A DNA stretch of 64,000 nt from Hordeum vulgare subsp. vulgare (lineage: Eukaryota > Streptophyta > Magnoliopsida > Poales > Poaceae), in NCBI RefSeq assembly GCF_904849725.1, contig NC_058518.1, positions 396,155,581 through 396,219,580 of the forward strand, read 5' to 3'. Positions within the stretch are counted from its first letter, which is position 1, and every line of letters starts with the position of its first letter. Shown one piece after another: positions 35,073-47,157 of the stretch. The notes under the pieces are model-generated. The model was not told where the DNA came from. It ran no database searches and saw only the letters and a list, made by a program, of their open reading frames with translations. A program made the position numbers and the translations under genes.

Positions 35073-37790
35073 AGCATCCCCAAGCTTAACTCCTGCTCGT
35101 CCTCGAGTAGGGAAGTGATAAAGAATGATTTTTTTATGCTTTCATGCTACCTAGCATAGATGTCCTTTGTAACTCCTCTTATGTGACGTGAATGTTCAGA
35201 TCCATTAGATTCAAAATAATAGTTTTCTATTGACGTGGAAACAATAATACTTCAAGCAAACTAGCAAGGTAATCATGAACTTTCAAAATAACAAAGCCAA
35301 AAGAAAGTTATCCCTACAAAAGCATGTAGTCTGGCTATGCTCTATCATCATTGCACAACGAATTTAAATCATGCACAACCCCGGTATTGGCCAAGTAATT
35401 GTTTTCACACCTTAACTTTCTCAAACCTTTTCAACTCTCACGCAATACATGAGTGTGAGCCATGGTTTTTGCACTATAAGTGGTGTGGAGTGTGGCGGAG
35501 GTTGCAAGAAAAACAAGGAGAAGATGGTCACATTAACTAGGCATATCAGTGAGCTGTGGAGATGCTGATCAATAGATATCAATGTGAATGAGTAGGGATT
35601 GCCATACAAATGATGCACTAGAGCTAAGAGTATGTGAAAGCTCTTAAACAAAACTAGTGGGTGTGCATCCAACTTGCTTGCTCACGAAGACCTAAGGCAA
35701 TTTTGAGGAATCCCATCATTGGAATATACAAGCCAAGTTATATAATGAAAATTTCCCACTAGCTATATGGTGGTGACAAAACGAGAAACTCTCAATCATG
35801 AAGATCATGGTGCTTAATATGCACAAGTGTGGAAAGGTGGTAGCATTGTCCCTTCTCTCTTTTTCTGTCATCATTTTTTTTGTTTTTTTTATTTGGGCTC
35901 TTTGGCCTCTTGTTTTTGGTGGGCATCTTTGGCCTCTTTTATATCCTCACATGGGACAATGCTCAATCAATAATGATCATCACAATTTCAACTCAAAACT
36001 TAGAGCAACGATGACTCTATACGGAATGCCTCCGGTAGTGTACCGTGACAATGATCTAGCATGGCATAGACATTAATGGAAACATCATGCTAGCTATCTT
36101 ACAATCATGCAATGGCAATGTAGAAGTGGTGGCACATGTCATGGTGGTAGTTGCATGGCAATATATCTCGGAATGACTTTGAAAAAGCCATAGTAGGTAG
36201 GTATGGTGGCTGTTTTGAGGGAGGCTAATGGTGGGTTTTGTGCACCGGTGAAAGTTGCGCGGCACTAAGAAGATAGTGATGGTGGAAGGTAAGAGTGCAT
36301 CTAAACCATGGACTCAACATTAGTCATGAAGAACTCATATACTTGTTGCAAAAGTTTTATTAGTAATCGTAACAAAGCATTCAACGCATACTCCTAGGGG
36401 AAGGGTTGGTAGGTATAAACCATCGCGTCCCGACCGCCACACAAAGGATGACAATCAAAAGACTAATCATGCTCAGACTTCATCACATAGCGGTTCACCA
36501 TACGTGCAGGCTACGGGAATCACTAACTTCAACACAAATATTTCTAGATCCAGAACACCTTACTAACATAACTTCAATATTACCAAAACCACAACTCAAA
36601 ACTAATTGAGATGAATCAAACTTATCCAACTATTCAATGCACATGAAGGTGGAAGTTTTCGTATCCCTTTGGATAACTACCCCTTTTGAGACTACTTTCA
36701 AAGCATAGATACACTACCAAGCCACGCACCGCTTTGCTCTAAAAGATATAAGTGAAGCACATAGAGCAAAAGTATCTAGCTCAAAAGATATAAGTGAAGC
36801 TCGACAAAATCACGGTGAGTGCATGTCTCTCTCTATAGGTGTGCATCAAGGATGATTTTGACACAACAAAAATAAAAGACTCCTACGATACAAGACGCTC
36901 CAAGCAAAACACATAACATGTGGTGAATAAAAATATAGCCCCAAGTAACGTTACCGATGGATTGAAGACGAGAGAGGGAATGCCTTCCCGGGGCATCCCC
37001 AAGCTTAGGATTTTATGGCATCCTTGAATCTCTTGGGGTGCCTTGGGCATCCCCAAGCTTGAGATCTTGCCACTCTTTATCTCTTTGTCCATAAGAACTT
37101 CACCCAAAACTTGAAAACATCACAACACGAAACTTAAACACAAACTCCTGATAACATTAGTATAAGAAAGCAAACCACCACTTCATTAGGTACTGTAGAA
37201 AACTTAAATTCTACTTATGTTGATGTTGGATTACTGTATTTTCAATCTTCCATGGCTAATACCCCCGATACTATCCATAGTTTCATCAAAATAAGCAACC
37301 AACACAACAAAACAGAATCTGTTAACAACAGACCAGTCTGTAGCAATTTGTATACTTCGTATACTTCTAGTACTTCAAAAATTCTGAAAAATTACAACAG
37401 TCTCGAGAATTTGCGTGGAAATCAGCCGCAAAAAGAATCAACTCAAAAGCTCTTACAGAAAAAGAAAATGAAAATTCTTTTCCTGAGCAGAAAGTTTCTG
37501 TCTTTTCCAGCATGACCAAACGATCATCCCCAAGACTAATCATAATGGTTTTGGTTGGCACAAACGCAAAAAGAAACACAAAAAACACAATCATAACAGA
37601 ATTATGAAAGTGTGGAAAACACAAAACAGAAAGAAAAAGGATAGATTCATTGGGTTGCCTCCCAACAAGCGCCTTTGTTTAACGCCCTTAGCTAGGCAAA
37701 AGGTGATGGAATCACGTATAGTCATCTTTGGTGCTCAAACCATAAGTAGCCCTCATCATAGATTCATAAGGCAATCTTATTTTATTTCTA
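35073..37790 (-). other. Non-coding 3' internal region of element C
   Basis: This 2.7-kb region begins with a polypurine tract (35073-35087, AAGCTTGGGGATGCT on the minus strand). It contains further AAGCTTGGGGATGCCC-like copies near 36991 and 37046. A pyrimidine-rich patch lies at 35850-35940. It parallels 47158-50000 of element E, so the two are related. No coding domain is visible where reverse transcriptase and integrase would be expected. Confidence 0.75.
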
Positions 37791-38575
37791 GGAAAGTGCT
37801 CCATGCCCTTTTAAAGGAAATTGAAATCTAATATTCCCTTCCTTCTTATCGAAGATAGCACCAATAGTCCTTAGGAAAGGTCTACCAAGAATAATGGGAC
37901 ATGAAGGATTGCAATCTATGTCAAGTACAATGAAATCTACGGGTACATAGTTCTAATTTGCAACAATAAGAACATCATCGATCCTTCCCATGGGTTTCTT
38001 GACAGTAGAATCCGCAAGATGCAAATTAAGAGAACACTCTTCAATCTCATGAAAACCAAGAATATCACATAAAGACTTTGGAATCGCGGAAACACTAGCA
38101 CCCAAATCACACAAAGCATTGCACTCATAGTTTTTGATCTTGATTTTGATAGTAGGTTCCCACTCATCATGAAGTTTTCTAGGTATAGAGACTTCTAGTT
38201 TGAGCTTCTCTTCAAGAGATTTCATCATAGCATCTACGATATGCGCGGTAAAGGCTTTGCTTTGGCTATAAGCATGTGGAGAGTTTCAATGGATTGCATC
38301 AAAGAAATGCATTCGAACAAGGAGCAATTATCATAATTGAATTCCTTGAAATCCAAAGTGGGAGTTTCATTACTACCCAAAATTTTGATTTCTTCTACTA
38401 CACTCTCCACACCTTTATCAAGATGGGTGGACTCCGAATCATTGGGGCGTTTTTCAACCAAAGTGGATTCATATACAGCCCCTTCATGAATAGGTTTGAC
38501 ACGTGAAAACAAAGATTCAAGAGGAGTCACACCAAGCACTTTAAGATCTTCGTGATTTGCATCACTAGAAAGCAC
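37791..38575 (-). pseudogene. Gypsy aspartic protease region of element C
   Basis: The minus-strand sequence includes ECNALCDLGASVSAIP (near 38120-38075), the retroviral-type aspartyl protease active-site region in the DLGAS form seen in many plant Gypsy elements. It continues through LHLADSTVKKPMGRIDDV, then a stop near 37955, and on in phase to a segment with PIILGRPFL near 37890. The upstream part (38575-38234) is the gag-protease linker. The protease would process Gag. It is interrupted by stops. No polymerase follows. Confidence 0.8.
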
Positions 38576-38584
38576 CCTTTTAAA

Positions 38585-39785
38585 TCATTCATGCCTAGCG
38601 CGAATTTGGGCGGTTCTTTCTTTGCTCTCATTCAAGGAGACACGCATAGCTTTCAAAGTTTCATCCAAGTTGACCTTGGTAGGAGCACATCTAACTTTCA
38701 AAGCATCAATATCACAAGACATCCTATCAACGCTTTTAGCCAAATCATCAATTTTGAGTAGTTTTTCCTCTATGGACACATTGAAAATCTTATGAGAGTT
38801 GATGAACTCTTTGATATTACTCCCTAAATCAGAGGGTAATTTGTTGTGATTTCCATAAGTGTTGTTGTAGCAATTGCAATAATTGTTAGAGGAGTTACTA
38901 GGAAAAGGCCTAGGAACATAGTTTCCTCTAAAAGCATTGTTGTTGCCAAAATTGTTCCTACCAACAAAATTCACGTCGAAACTAGCGTTGCTACTCTCAA
39001 TCAAGGAAGATAGTGGCATGTCATTAGGATCTAAAGGAGCGTTTCTACTAAAAACCAAATTCATCAACTCGTCCATCTTAGCGCTAAGCGAGTTAATTTG
39101 TTCTATATCGTGTACCTTTTTGCTAGCAGGTGACCTTTCAGTGTGCCACTGAGAGTAGTTGGTCATGATATTGTGTAGGAGTTTTGTAGCGTCTCCTACC
39201 GTGATTTCCATGAACGTTCCACCTGAGGCGGAGTCCAATATATTGCGAGAAGTGAAATTCAAGCCAGTGTAAAAGATTTGTATAATCATCCAGAAACTCA
39301 AGCCATGAGCGGGACAATTTCTAATCATGAGCTTCATCCTCTCCCAAGATTGTGCAACGTGTTCATCATCAAGTTGCTTGACATTCATGATATCGTTACG
39401 TAAGGAGATGATCTTAGCCGGCGGAAAATACTTGGATATGTAAGCATCTTTGCACTTATCCCAAGAATCGATACTATTTTTAGGAAAAGAAGAAAACCAA
39501 GTTTTTGCACGATCTCGCAACGAGAAAGGAAAAAAGCTTCAACTTAATCACGTCATTATCCACATCTCTTTTATTTTGCATATCACAAAGCTCAATGAAG
39601 GTATTGAGATGGGATGCGACATCTTCACTAGGAAGGCCAGAGAATTGCTCTTTCATAACAAGATTCAGCAAAGCTGCGTTGATTTCATACGATTCCGCAC
39701 TAGTGGCAGGAGCAATCGGAGTACTAATAAAATCATTATTATCGGTACTCGAGAAGTCGCAAAGTTTGGTGTTTTCAGCAATCAT
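38585..39785 (-). pseudogene. Gypsy gag of element C
   Basis: It starts at the ATG at 39785 (MIAENTKLCDF). The N-terminal part includes EQFSGLPSEDVASHLNTF, typical of Retrotrans_gag. A frameshift near 39500, in an A-rich run, moves to the frame 39520-38585. That frame includes RAKTWFSSFPKNSIDSWDKC and KYFPPAKIISLRNDI, then an Asn-rich spacer and a C-terminal coiled region. The product would assemble the RNA-packaging particle in the cytoplasm. No CCHC knuckle is seen. Apart from the frameshift the sequence is well preserved. Confidence 0.87.
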
Positions 39786-39993
39786 GACTTCAACAAATAA
39801 ACAAGCACACAAGCAAGTAAGAAAACCGGCAAATGAAAACGGCAAAAAGGCAAAAGGCAAAAGAAAAAGGCAAAGGAGAAAGGCAAATGAAAACATAAAA
39901 TGTGAAGTGGGGGAGAGGAAAACGGGAGGCAATTGGCAAAAAAGTAAATGCACGAGATGAGTTTGTGAGACCTACTTGGATAGATCTCTCCTT

Positions 39994-40010
39994 CCCCGGC
40001 AACGGCGCCA
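39994..40010 (-). other. Primer binding site (tRNA-Asp) of element C
   Basis: The plus strand reads CCCCGGCAACGGCGCCA, identical to the 3' end of plant tRNA-Asp including the CCA. Ten bases separate it from the LTR end at 40021. Element E has the same site at 59741-59757. Confidence 0.88.
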
Positions 40011-40020
40011 GAAATACTTC

Positions 40021-41672
40021 TGCTACTACAACAAAATACCTTCCAATGGAGCCAGAAACACGTGCTGACGGGAGACTATTCTTGTCTTGATTCTCCTCGG
40101 CAACGGCACCAGGAATCCTTCTGCTACGGCTACGCCTTAAGGGACTTCCTAGGCAAATATGCAAAAGGATTTCCCACGTGGCCTTGGAGCCTTGCGTTGG
40201 TCTTCCCTCAAAGCGGAAAGGGTGATGTAGGCAGCGGTGGTAAGTATTTCCCTCAGTTTTGAGAACCAAGGTATCGATCCAGTGAAGGAGTATCACAAGT
40301 GCCTGCACAAATACAAAAACTTGCTGCCAACGCTATGAAGGGGTTGTCAATCCCTTATAGATTGTTTGCCAAGTTAGAACTGAAAGAAACAAAGTAACAA
40401 GACGAAGTAAAAGCGAAGTGGAAACGATAGGTGTGAATAGACCCGGGGGCGTAGTGTTTACTAGTGGCTTCTCTCATGAAAGCAAGTAGACGGTAGGTGA
40501 ACAAATTACTGTCGAGCAATTGATAGAACCGCGCAAAGTCGTGACGTCATCTATGCCAATGATAATATCTATAGGCATCACGTCGAAAACAAGTAGACCG
40601 ATACTTTCTGCATCTACTACTATTACTCCACACGTCGACCGCTATCCAGCATGCATCTAGTGTATTAAGTACAAAAGAACAGAGTAACGCCTTAAGCAAG
40701 ATGACATGATGTAGATGGACAATCTCATAGCTACGACAAAGCCCACCTTGTTACCCTTGATGGCAACTACACGATGTGTGCCTTGCCGCCCCTACTGTCA
40801 CTGGGAAAGGTCACCACACGGTAAGAACCCAAAACCAAGCACTTCTCCCATTGCAAGAATCATAGATCTAATTGGCCAAACAAAACCCAAGACTCAGAGA
40901 GACTTACAAGGATATCAAATCATGCATATAAGAAATCAGCAAAGACTCAAATATATATCATAGATAATCTGATCACAAATCCACAATTCATTGGATCTCG
41001 ACAAACACACCGCCAAAGAGGATTACATCGGATAGATCTCCATGAAGATCATGGAGAACTTTGTATTGAAGATCCAAGAGAGAGAAGAAGTCATTTAGCT
41101 ACTAACTACGGACCCGTAGGTCTGAAGTGAACTACTCACGAGTCATTGGAGGGGCGAGGATGTTGATGAAGAAGCCCTCCAACTCCAAAGTCCCCTCCGG
41201 CAGGGCACCGGGAAGGGTCTCCAGATGAGATCTCGCGGAAACGGAAGCTTGCGGCGGCGGAAAAGTGTTTTCGTGGATTCCCTGATTTTTTCTCTCTGTA
41301 TTTTAGGGAATATATAAGCGAAGGTGCTAGGTCAGGGGGGCGCCAGGGAGGCCACAAGCCTGCTAGCCGCCGCCCCCCTGGTGGCCGTTAGAAGGCTTGT
41401 GGGCTCTCTGTAGCTCTCCTGGCTTGGCCCACAAGCCCCCTTATCTTCTTCCGTTCGGGAAACATTTATTTTGGGGATTTTATTCCGTTTGGACTCCATT
41501 CCAAAATCAGATCTGAAAAGAGCCAAAAACACAGAAAAAATGGGAACTGGCACTTGGCACTGAATTAATAAGTTAGTCCCAAAAAATATATAAAAGATAC
41601 ATAAAACATCCAAAGATGACAAGATAACAGCATGAAACCATCCAAAATTATAGATACGTTTGAGACGTATCA
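40021..41672 (-). repeat. Full internal LTR of element C (1652 bp), functional 5' LTR of the gag unit
   Basis: It starts at 41672 on the minus strand with TGATACGTCTCAAACGTATC and ends at 40021, next to the primer site. It is nearly identical to 33428-35072. Confidence 0.92.
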
Positions 41673-42163
41673 AGCATCCCCAAGCTTAACTTCTGCTCGT
41701 CCTCGATTAGGGAAGAGATAAAGAATGAATTTTTTATGCTTTCATGCTACCTAGCATAGATGTCCTTTGTAACTCCTCTTATGTGACGTGAATGTTCAGA
41801 TCCATTAGATTCAAAACAATAGTTTTCTATTGTCATGGAAACAATAATACTTCAAGCAAACTAGCAAGGTAATCATGAACTTTCAAAATAACAAGGCCAA
41901 AAGAAAGTTATCCCTACAAAAGCATATAGTCTGGCTATGCTCTATCATCATTGCAGAACAAATTTAAATCATGCACAACCCCGGTATTGGCCAAGTAGTT
42001 GTTTTCACACCTTTACTTTCTCAAACCTTTTCAACTCTCACGCAATACATGAGCGTGAGCCATGGTTTTAGCACTATAAGTGGTGTGGAGTGTGGTGGAG
42101 GTTGCAAGAAAAACAAGGAAAAGATGGTCACATTACCTAGGAATATCAATGAGCTATGGAGAT
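41673..42163 (-). repeat. Second copy of element C's 3' internal region
   Basis: It matches 35073 to about 35563 closely, starting with the same polypurine tract and CTGCTCGTCCTCGA segment. It stops abruptly at a junction with LTR sequence near 42163. Confidence 0.9.
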
Positions 42164-42284
42164 GCTTGGCACTGAATTAATAAGTTAGTCCCAAAAAAGA
42201 TATAAAAGATACATAAAACATCCAAAGATGACAAGATAACAGCATGAAACCATCAAAAATTATATATACGTTTGAGACATATCA
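42164..42284 (-). repeat. 121-bp LTR start of element C
   Basis: It matches the first ~120 bp of the C LTR, including GGCACTGAATTAATAAGTTA. It ends at 42284 next to the GTGCA target copy. It is what remains of the outermost LTR. Confidence 0.88.
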
Positions 42285-42388
42285 GTGCACACGGATCAAA
42301 ATGTAGCAGATTCGCTCACTAAACCTCTTCCACGAGCGAAGCATGATCAATACCAGAACTCTATGGGTGTTAGATTCGTAACAATGTA
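42285..42388 (+). pseudogene. C-terminal end of Copia pol, element B
   Basis: After the second GTGCA copy the RNase H coding sequence resumes as HTDQNVADSLTKPLP and ends in TAA near 42386-42388. This matches the family's usual pol terminus and confirms that element C only interrupted B. Confidence 0.85.
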
Positions 42389-42430
42389 AATCGCATAGCG
42401 ATGTGAGGACTAGATTATTGACTCTAGTGC

Positions 42431-42441
42431 AAATGGGAGAC
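42431..42441 (+). other. Polypurine tract of element B
   Basis: AAATGGGAGAC lies directly before the 3' LTR at 42442. It is the equivalent of the tract at 1341-1353 in element A. Confidence 0.8.
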
Positions 42442-44234
42442 TGTTGGAAATATGCCCTAGAGGCAATGATAAAATAGTAATTATTATATTTCCTGTTTCA
42501 AGATAATCGTTTATTATCCATGCTATAATTGTATTGAATGAAAACATAGATACATGTGTGGATACATAGACAAAACAATGTCCCTAGCAAGCCTCTAGTT
42601 GTCTAGCCAGTTGATCAAGGATGGTTAAGGTTTTCTGACCATATGCAAGTGTTGTCACTTGATAACTGGATCACATCATTAGGAGAATCATGTGATGGAC
42701 TAGACCCAAACTATGAACATAGCATGTGATCGTGTCATTTTATTGCTATTGTTTTCTGCGTGTCAAGTATTTAATCCTATGACCATGAGATCATATAACT
42801 CACTGACACCGGAGGATTACCTTGTGTGTATCGAACGTCGCAACGTAACTGGGTGACTACAAAGCTGCTCTACAGGTATCTCCAGAGGTGTCCGTTGAGT
42901 TAGTATGGATCAAGATTGTGATTTGTCACTCCGTGTGACGGAGAGGTATCTCGGGGCCCACTCTGTAATACAACATCACTAACAAGCCTTGCAAGAAATG
43001 TGACTAAGTGTAAGTCACGTGATCTTGTATTACGGAATGAGTAAAGAGACTTGCCGGTAACGAGATTAAAATAGGTATACGGATACTGACGATCGGATCT
43101 CGGGCAAGTAACATACCGAAGGACAAAGGGAATGACATACGGGATTATATGAATCCTTGGCACAGAGGTTCAACCGATAAGATCTTCGTAGAATATGTAG
43201 GATCCAATATGGACATCCAGGTCCCGCTATTGGATATTGACCGAGGAGTGTCTCGTGTCATGTCTACATAGTTCTCGAACCCGCATGGTCTGCACACTTG
43301 AGGTTCGATGATGTTTTAGTATAGTTGAGTTATATTTGTGGTTACCTAATGTTGTTCGGAGTCCCGGATGACATCACGGACATCACGAGGGTTTACGGAA
43401 TTGCTCGGAAACGAAGATTGATATATAGGATGGTTTCATTTGGTCACCGGAAAGTTTCAGGCATTCCCGGCAGTGTACCGGGAGTGACAAATGGGTTCTG
43501 GGTATTCACCGGGAGGGGCCCACCCACCCGGGAGTGAGCCTAGTGACCCTAGGGTGGCGCACCAGCCCTTAGTGGGCTGGTGAGTCCAGCCCAATAGGGT
43601 CATGGCGCCACAAGGGAAAAATACCAAAGGAAAGAAAAAAAGGAAAGAGGGAGGTGGGAAGGAAGGAGTGGACTTCTTCCCCCAAACCAAATTGGGGTGG
43701 GAGTCCAGCTCCTCCCTTTGGCTGGCGCCCTTGGGGCTCCCTTGAGCCCCAAGTCTAGCACCTGACCTCCGCCTATATATACTGGTGGTTTTAGGGCTTT
43801 TGAGACACAACTTTGCCACGTGCAACTCAAACCTATACCACGTAGTTCTTCCTCTAGATCGGATTTCTACGGAGCTCGGGCGGAGCCCTGCAGGAGTAGA
43901 TCATCACCACCACCGAAGCGCCGTCATGCTGCCGGAGAACTCATCTACTTCTCTGTCTCTCTTGCTGGATCAAGAAGGCCGAGATCGTCATCGAGCTGTA
44001 CGTGTGCTGAACGCGGATGTGTCGTCCGTTCGGCGCTAGATCGGAACGGATCGTGGGACGACGGTGATTTGAATCATGAAGCTGTACCACTATATCAACC
44101 GTGTTTCTTAATGCTTCCTGCTTAGCGATCTATAAGGGTATGTGGATCTAATCTTCTCTTGTAGATGGACATCACCATGATAGGTCTTCGTGTGCGTAGG
44201 AAATTTTTTGTTTCCCATGCAACGTTCCCCAACA
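42442..44234 (+). repeat. 3' LTR of Copia element B, complete (1793 bp)
   Basis: It begins TGTTGGAAATATGCCCTAG and ends GCAACGTTCCCCAACA, with a TATA-like CCTATATATACTGG near 43773-43786. It is the same length as A's 5' LTR. The following five bases are TCTAC. Confidence 0.95.
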
Positions 44235-44310
44235 TCTACATCATATGATGTTTTATTTTCAAAGCAGAAGAACGTGGAAGTCCCGAGTCGTCGCAAGCAA
44301 TCGACCCGAC

Positions 44311-44625
44311 ACTTGGGGGCTACACTATTCAGATCAAAATTTCTAAAGTCCCAGGTTGCTTCATGCAAGACAACGCAGCACTTGGGGGCTACAACATTCA
44401 CTTGTTTCACACATCATGAGGTTCAAATTGAAGGCCCGACCCGTCACACAATGATGAGCCGGCCCTTGGGGGCTGCACCAGTTGAAGCTTTATAAAGAGT
44501 AAGACAGTTACAAGTTCCAGGCTGTTGCAAGCAAGACAACCTGGCACTTGGGGGCTACATGGTCAAAGATATTATTGCAAATCTCCAAGTCATCATGAAA
44601 TGATAAACTTGGAGCTTGGGGGCTA
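44311..44625 (+). repeat. Iterated polypurine-tract-like words in element D
   Basis: CTTGGGGGCTAC or close variants occur near 44312, 44381, 44465, 44548 and 44615, spaced 67-84 bp apart. The real tract lies at 45159-45170. Intervening sequences also resemble each other (GCAAGACAAC, AGTCCCAGGTT-like words). Confidence 0.75.
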
Positions 44626-45170
44626 CAGGTAATATGGACATATCAAAAAATTGAAGAGCACTTTCAAGATGTCAATTGTGAGCAAGACCGGCTCAACATA
44701 TTTTTATGTAGTTGAAGCATTGAAAGACCGGCTCAACATCGCACGGATTTATTTATTCCCAATAATTTGATCAAGTCAATTGGAGTTCACTTATTTGACC
44801 GAACATTACCAACAAACATGACCCGACATTATCAATCATAACCCGGCAACTTCGACGATCACAACTTGACAAGCTCTAAACATCCTCAAGTCGAAAGTAT
44901 TCAACGCTGGCTCAGCATGAGAAGGATATTTTAAGTCTAATATTTTCATCAAGCCAAAGCATTGGAGGCCGACTCAATGGCATATGTATTTTATTGCAAA
45001 GGACACGTACCTGCAAGATGGTTGTGAATACGGTTCGAAGAAACCCAGATTTTTGAGGAGCCACTTCATTAAAGCAAGCCGGCCAATGGAGCAAGCTGGT
45101 CCCTTAACATATTTGTTATTCTTATTTCAGGAGATTATCATGAATAAATTCAAGCTAACCTGGGGGCTAA

Positions 45171-45766
45171 TGTCGGGGATAAACCCCGCAGTGTAAGCCG
45201 TCTTGAAGTGTGACCCGGCTGGGACTTGGAGACTCACTGGTGACTCATGAGTGACCTGGCGGGCGGCTCATACATGACCCCGCAGGCGACTCAGACAAAC
45301 GACAAAGACCCAACGGCCCATAATGTGGTTCGTGGGAGAGCCGGCTCACAGAGAAGGCCCAAGCAAAGGAAGGAATCTCTCACAAAGGAAACAAGACCCG
45401 GATTAGGATTCAAGAGAGACTAGTCCTAGTCCTACTCCTACTAGGACTCTACATGTAAACCTACCCCTTCCACCTATATAAGGAGGGGTAAGGCTTCCCA
45501 AGAGGTACATGTTCAAGTCATTAGAGATAGACAGATTAGACAACCTCGAGTTTAGAGGTGGCGATTCCGCACTCTTGTAATCAAGATCATCATCTTCATC
45601 AATGAAACACAAGCATGACGTAGGATTTTATCTCCATCGAAGGAACCAACCTGGGTAAACTCGCTTCTCTTGATTCCGACCAACACCTCTCAAGACGCCA
45701 CATACCTGGGATGGCTCCATACCTAAGTCCTCGCACGAGGACATATGCCGTGATAAAACCACGACA
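45171..45766 (+). repeat. LTR of Gypsy element D (596 bp)
   Basis: It starts TGTCGGGGATAAACCCC at 45171 and ends AAAACCACGACA at 45766, with TG...CA ends. A TATA box CCTATATAAGGAGGGG lies near 45472-45487, followed by a short leader-like part. Confidence 0.82.
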
Positions 45767-45929
45767 CCACTGTTGTACCTTTAGTGATGTTCACCTCGAA
45801 CACCCTTTGCCACTCCAAACGACCCATCTCGAAGTGGCGGGACTCCTTGAAGATCTCCTGATTCCGCCCCTCTACGGCGGTGGTAAGACTCTTTACATGC
45901 TCGACCACGCGCTCCTCCTCCACCCATAA
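45767..45929. other. Unassigned 163-bp fragment between two LTRs
   Basis: Lying between the end of D's LTR and the broken end of E's 3' LTR, this piece could encode on the minus strand a Glu/Arg/Lys-rich stretch (RVVEHVKSLTTAVEGRNQEI). That resembles the coiled-coil part of some plant Gypsy gag proteins. It is too short to assign. Confidence 0.4.
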
Positions 45930-47157
45930 GAAATCTCTTGTGTCCCCTACACACCTAATACAATGGTAAATTGTATAGGTGCACTAGTTCGGTGAAGAGA
46001 TGGTAAAATATGGGTGATAGGTGTGGCAAAGCAAGGTAATATAAATCTATAATAAAAATGGTAGCAAGGTAGCAAGAGACAAAAGTGAGCATAACCGGTG
46101 TAACCATGGTGAGAAACAAGGCCTAGGCTTCATACTTTCACTAGTGGCAACTCTCAACAACATTAACATAGTCTAACCACATGATATTTCCACTAAAACA
46201 TGCAATGCAGACGTACTTGGAGGTCATTCCTTTGTGATCAAGAGAGGATGAGAATTATGTAGGGCTACAAAAGCACACCTCAGAGTTCGTACTTCTCATC
46301 TATGGATTTCCCAATGTCACCGCGGACATCCAAAGAGAGTACCACAATCACCACAACATATCTCAAGGATAGTCAAAGACAAGCACCAATTGACTCTCAA
46401 TCTTCCATTAATTCAGGAAAGAGGAAATCAGTCATGAAAATATTCTTCTAATCCATGACCAATAGACCGCTGTCACCATGGTCTCGGGGATTATACTAGA
46501 TAAGATCAAGTAAGTACATCAATCCAATACACAGAAGAAGGGGAAACATCATGGGATCACCCTAGATTAACATAACCCATGATCACAATCAAGATCACAT
46601 CATGAGAGAGAGAATTAACCACATAGCTACTTTCGAAGACCTCGGCCCCGAGGAGGAACTATTCCCGCTTCATGGAAGGACGAAGCAACGTCGATGGAGA
46701 TGAATTCGGGGGCACTTACCCATTCCGCCACGGTGCCGATACACGAATTCTGTCCCCCGAAACTTGTCGGTGATGGCGGCGGAGATTGGAATTGCTTCTG
46801 GAGAAAAGGGTTTCGGGATCATGGTTTCCTCGACGCGGGCTAAATATAGGCCAAAGGAGGGCACCAGGGGTGGTCCTAGCCGCTCAGGCGGCCTCCTGGC
46901 GCGGCCTCCCCCTAGGCCCGCGGGCAGGCCGCCTGGGTGACAGGTGGCCCCCCTCCAGCTCTCCTTCGGGCATGTGGAAGCTTCCGTCACGCTGATTTAT
47001 ATATATTTTTCTCGGGATTTTTGGGGCTCTGGAAATTTGTGTAAAAGGCCCTGCAAAAAAGACATTAGCAGACAGAAACTGGCACTAGGTGCACTGAGTT
47101 AGTAGGTTAGTCCAAATATGTGTAAAAACAAATTATAGATACATTTGGGACGTATCA
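45930..47157 (-). repeat. 3' LTR of Gypsy element E, truncated
   Basis: It starts at 47157 on the minus strand (TGATACGTCCCAAATGTATC) and matches 59935-61217 of the 5' LTR. The segment equivalent to 59767-59934 is absent. The break lies next to the unassigned fragment at 45767-45929. Confidence 0.88.

Larger units (their letters stand above)
33428..42284 (-). mobile_element. Gypsy LTR retrotransposon C, gag-protease only, with extra LTR copy
   Basis: Perfect GTGCA duplications flank it at 33423-33427 and 42285-42289. On the minus strand the order is a 121-bp LTR start (42284-42164), a 3' internal piece (42163-41673), a full LTR (41672-40021), primer site, gag, protease, a long non-coding region, polypurine tract and a full LTR (35072-33428). 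There is no reverse transcriptase, RNase H or integrase, so it needed an autonomous helper. The extra LTR start and internal piece inside the target duplications point to a former tandem (three-LTR) form that later lost most of its first unit. Confidence 0.9.
8177..44234 (+). mobile_element. Copia LTR retrotransposon B (BARE/Angela type), split by nested insertions
   Basis: In order this contains a 5'-truncated 5' LTR, leader, gag (10060), the CACTA insertion (11096-30583), the rest of pol (30584-33427), Gypsy insertion C (33428-42284 plus one target copy), the end of pol (42290-42388), a polypurine tract, and a complete 3' LTR (42442-44234). Element A occupies the 5' side at 8176. Reading across both internal insertions, the coding sequence continues in phase on each side. 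That shows these are simple insertions without loss of B sequence. B has about ten premature stops and at least one frameshift, so it is dead. The five bases after the 3' LTR are TCTAC; the matching left copy is not in the window. Confidence 0.92.
44235..45766 (+). mobile_element. 3' end of a Gypsy-type LTR element D
   Basis: It has 936 bp of non-coding 3' internal sequence with repeated CTTGGGGGCTAC words, a polypurine-like CCTGGGGGCTAA, and one LTR (45171-45766). The repeated word and the TGTCGGGGATAAACCCC LTR start are typical of grass Gypsy elements. The rest of D is not in the window. Element B ends exactly at its left limit, so B probably inserted into D. Confidence 0.75.

Noticed and set aside
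39994..40010. tRNA-Asp gene fragment
   Set aside because: Only the last 17 bases of the tRNA are matched, at fixed distance from an LTR. It is a primer binding site, as at 59741-59757.
45723..45923. Glu/Arg-rich minus-strand frame as a host gene
   Set aside because: It crosses the end of an LTR and has only a weak resemblance to Gypsy gag coiled coils. It is left as an unassigned fragment.
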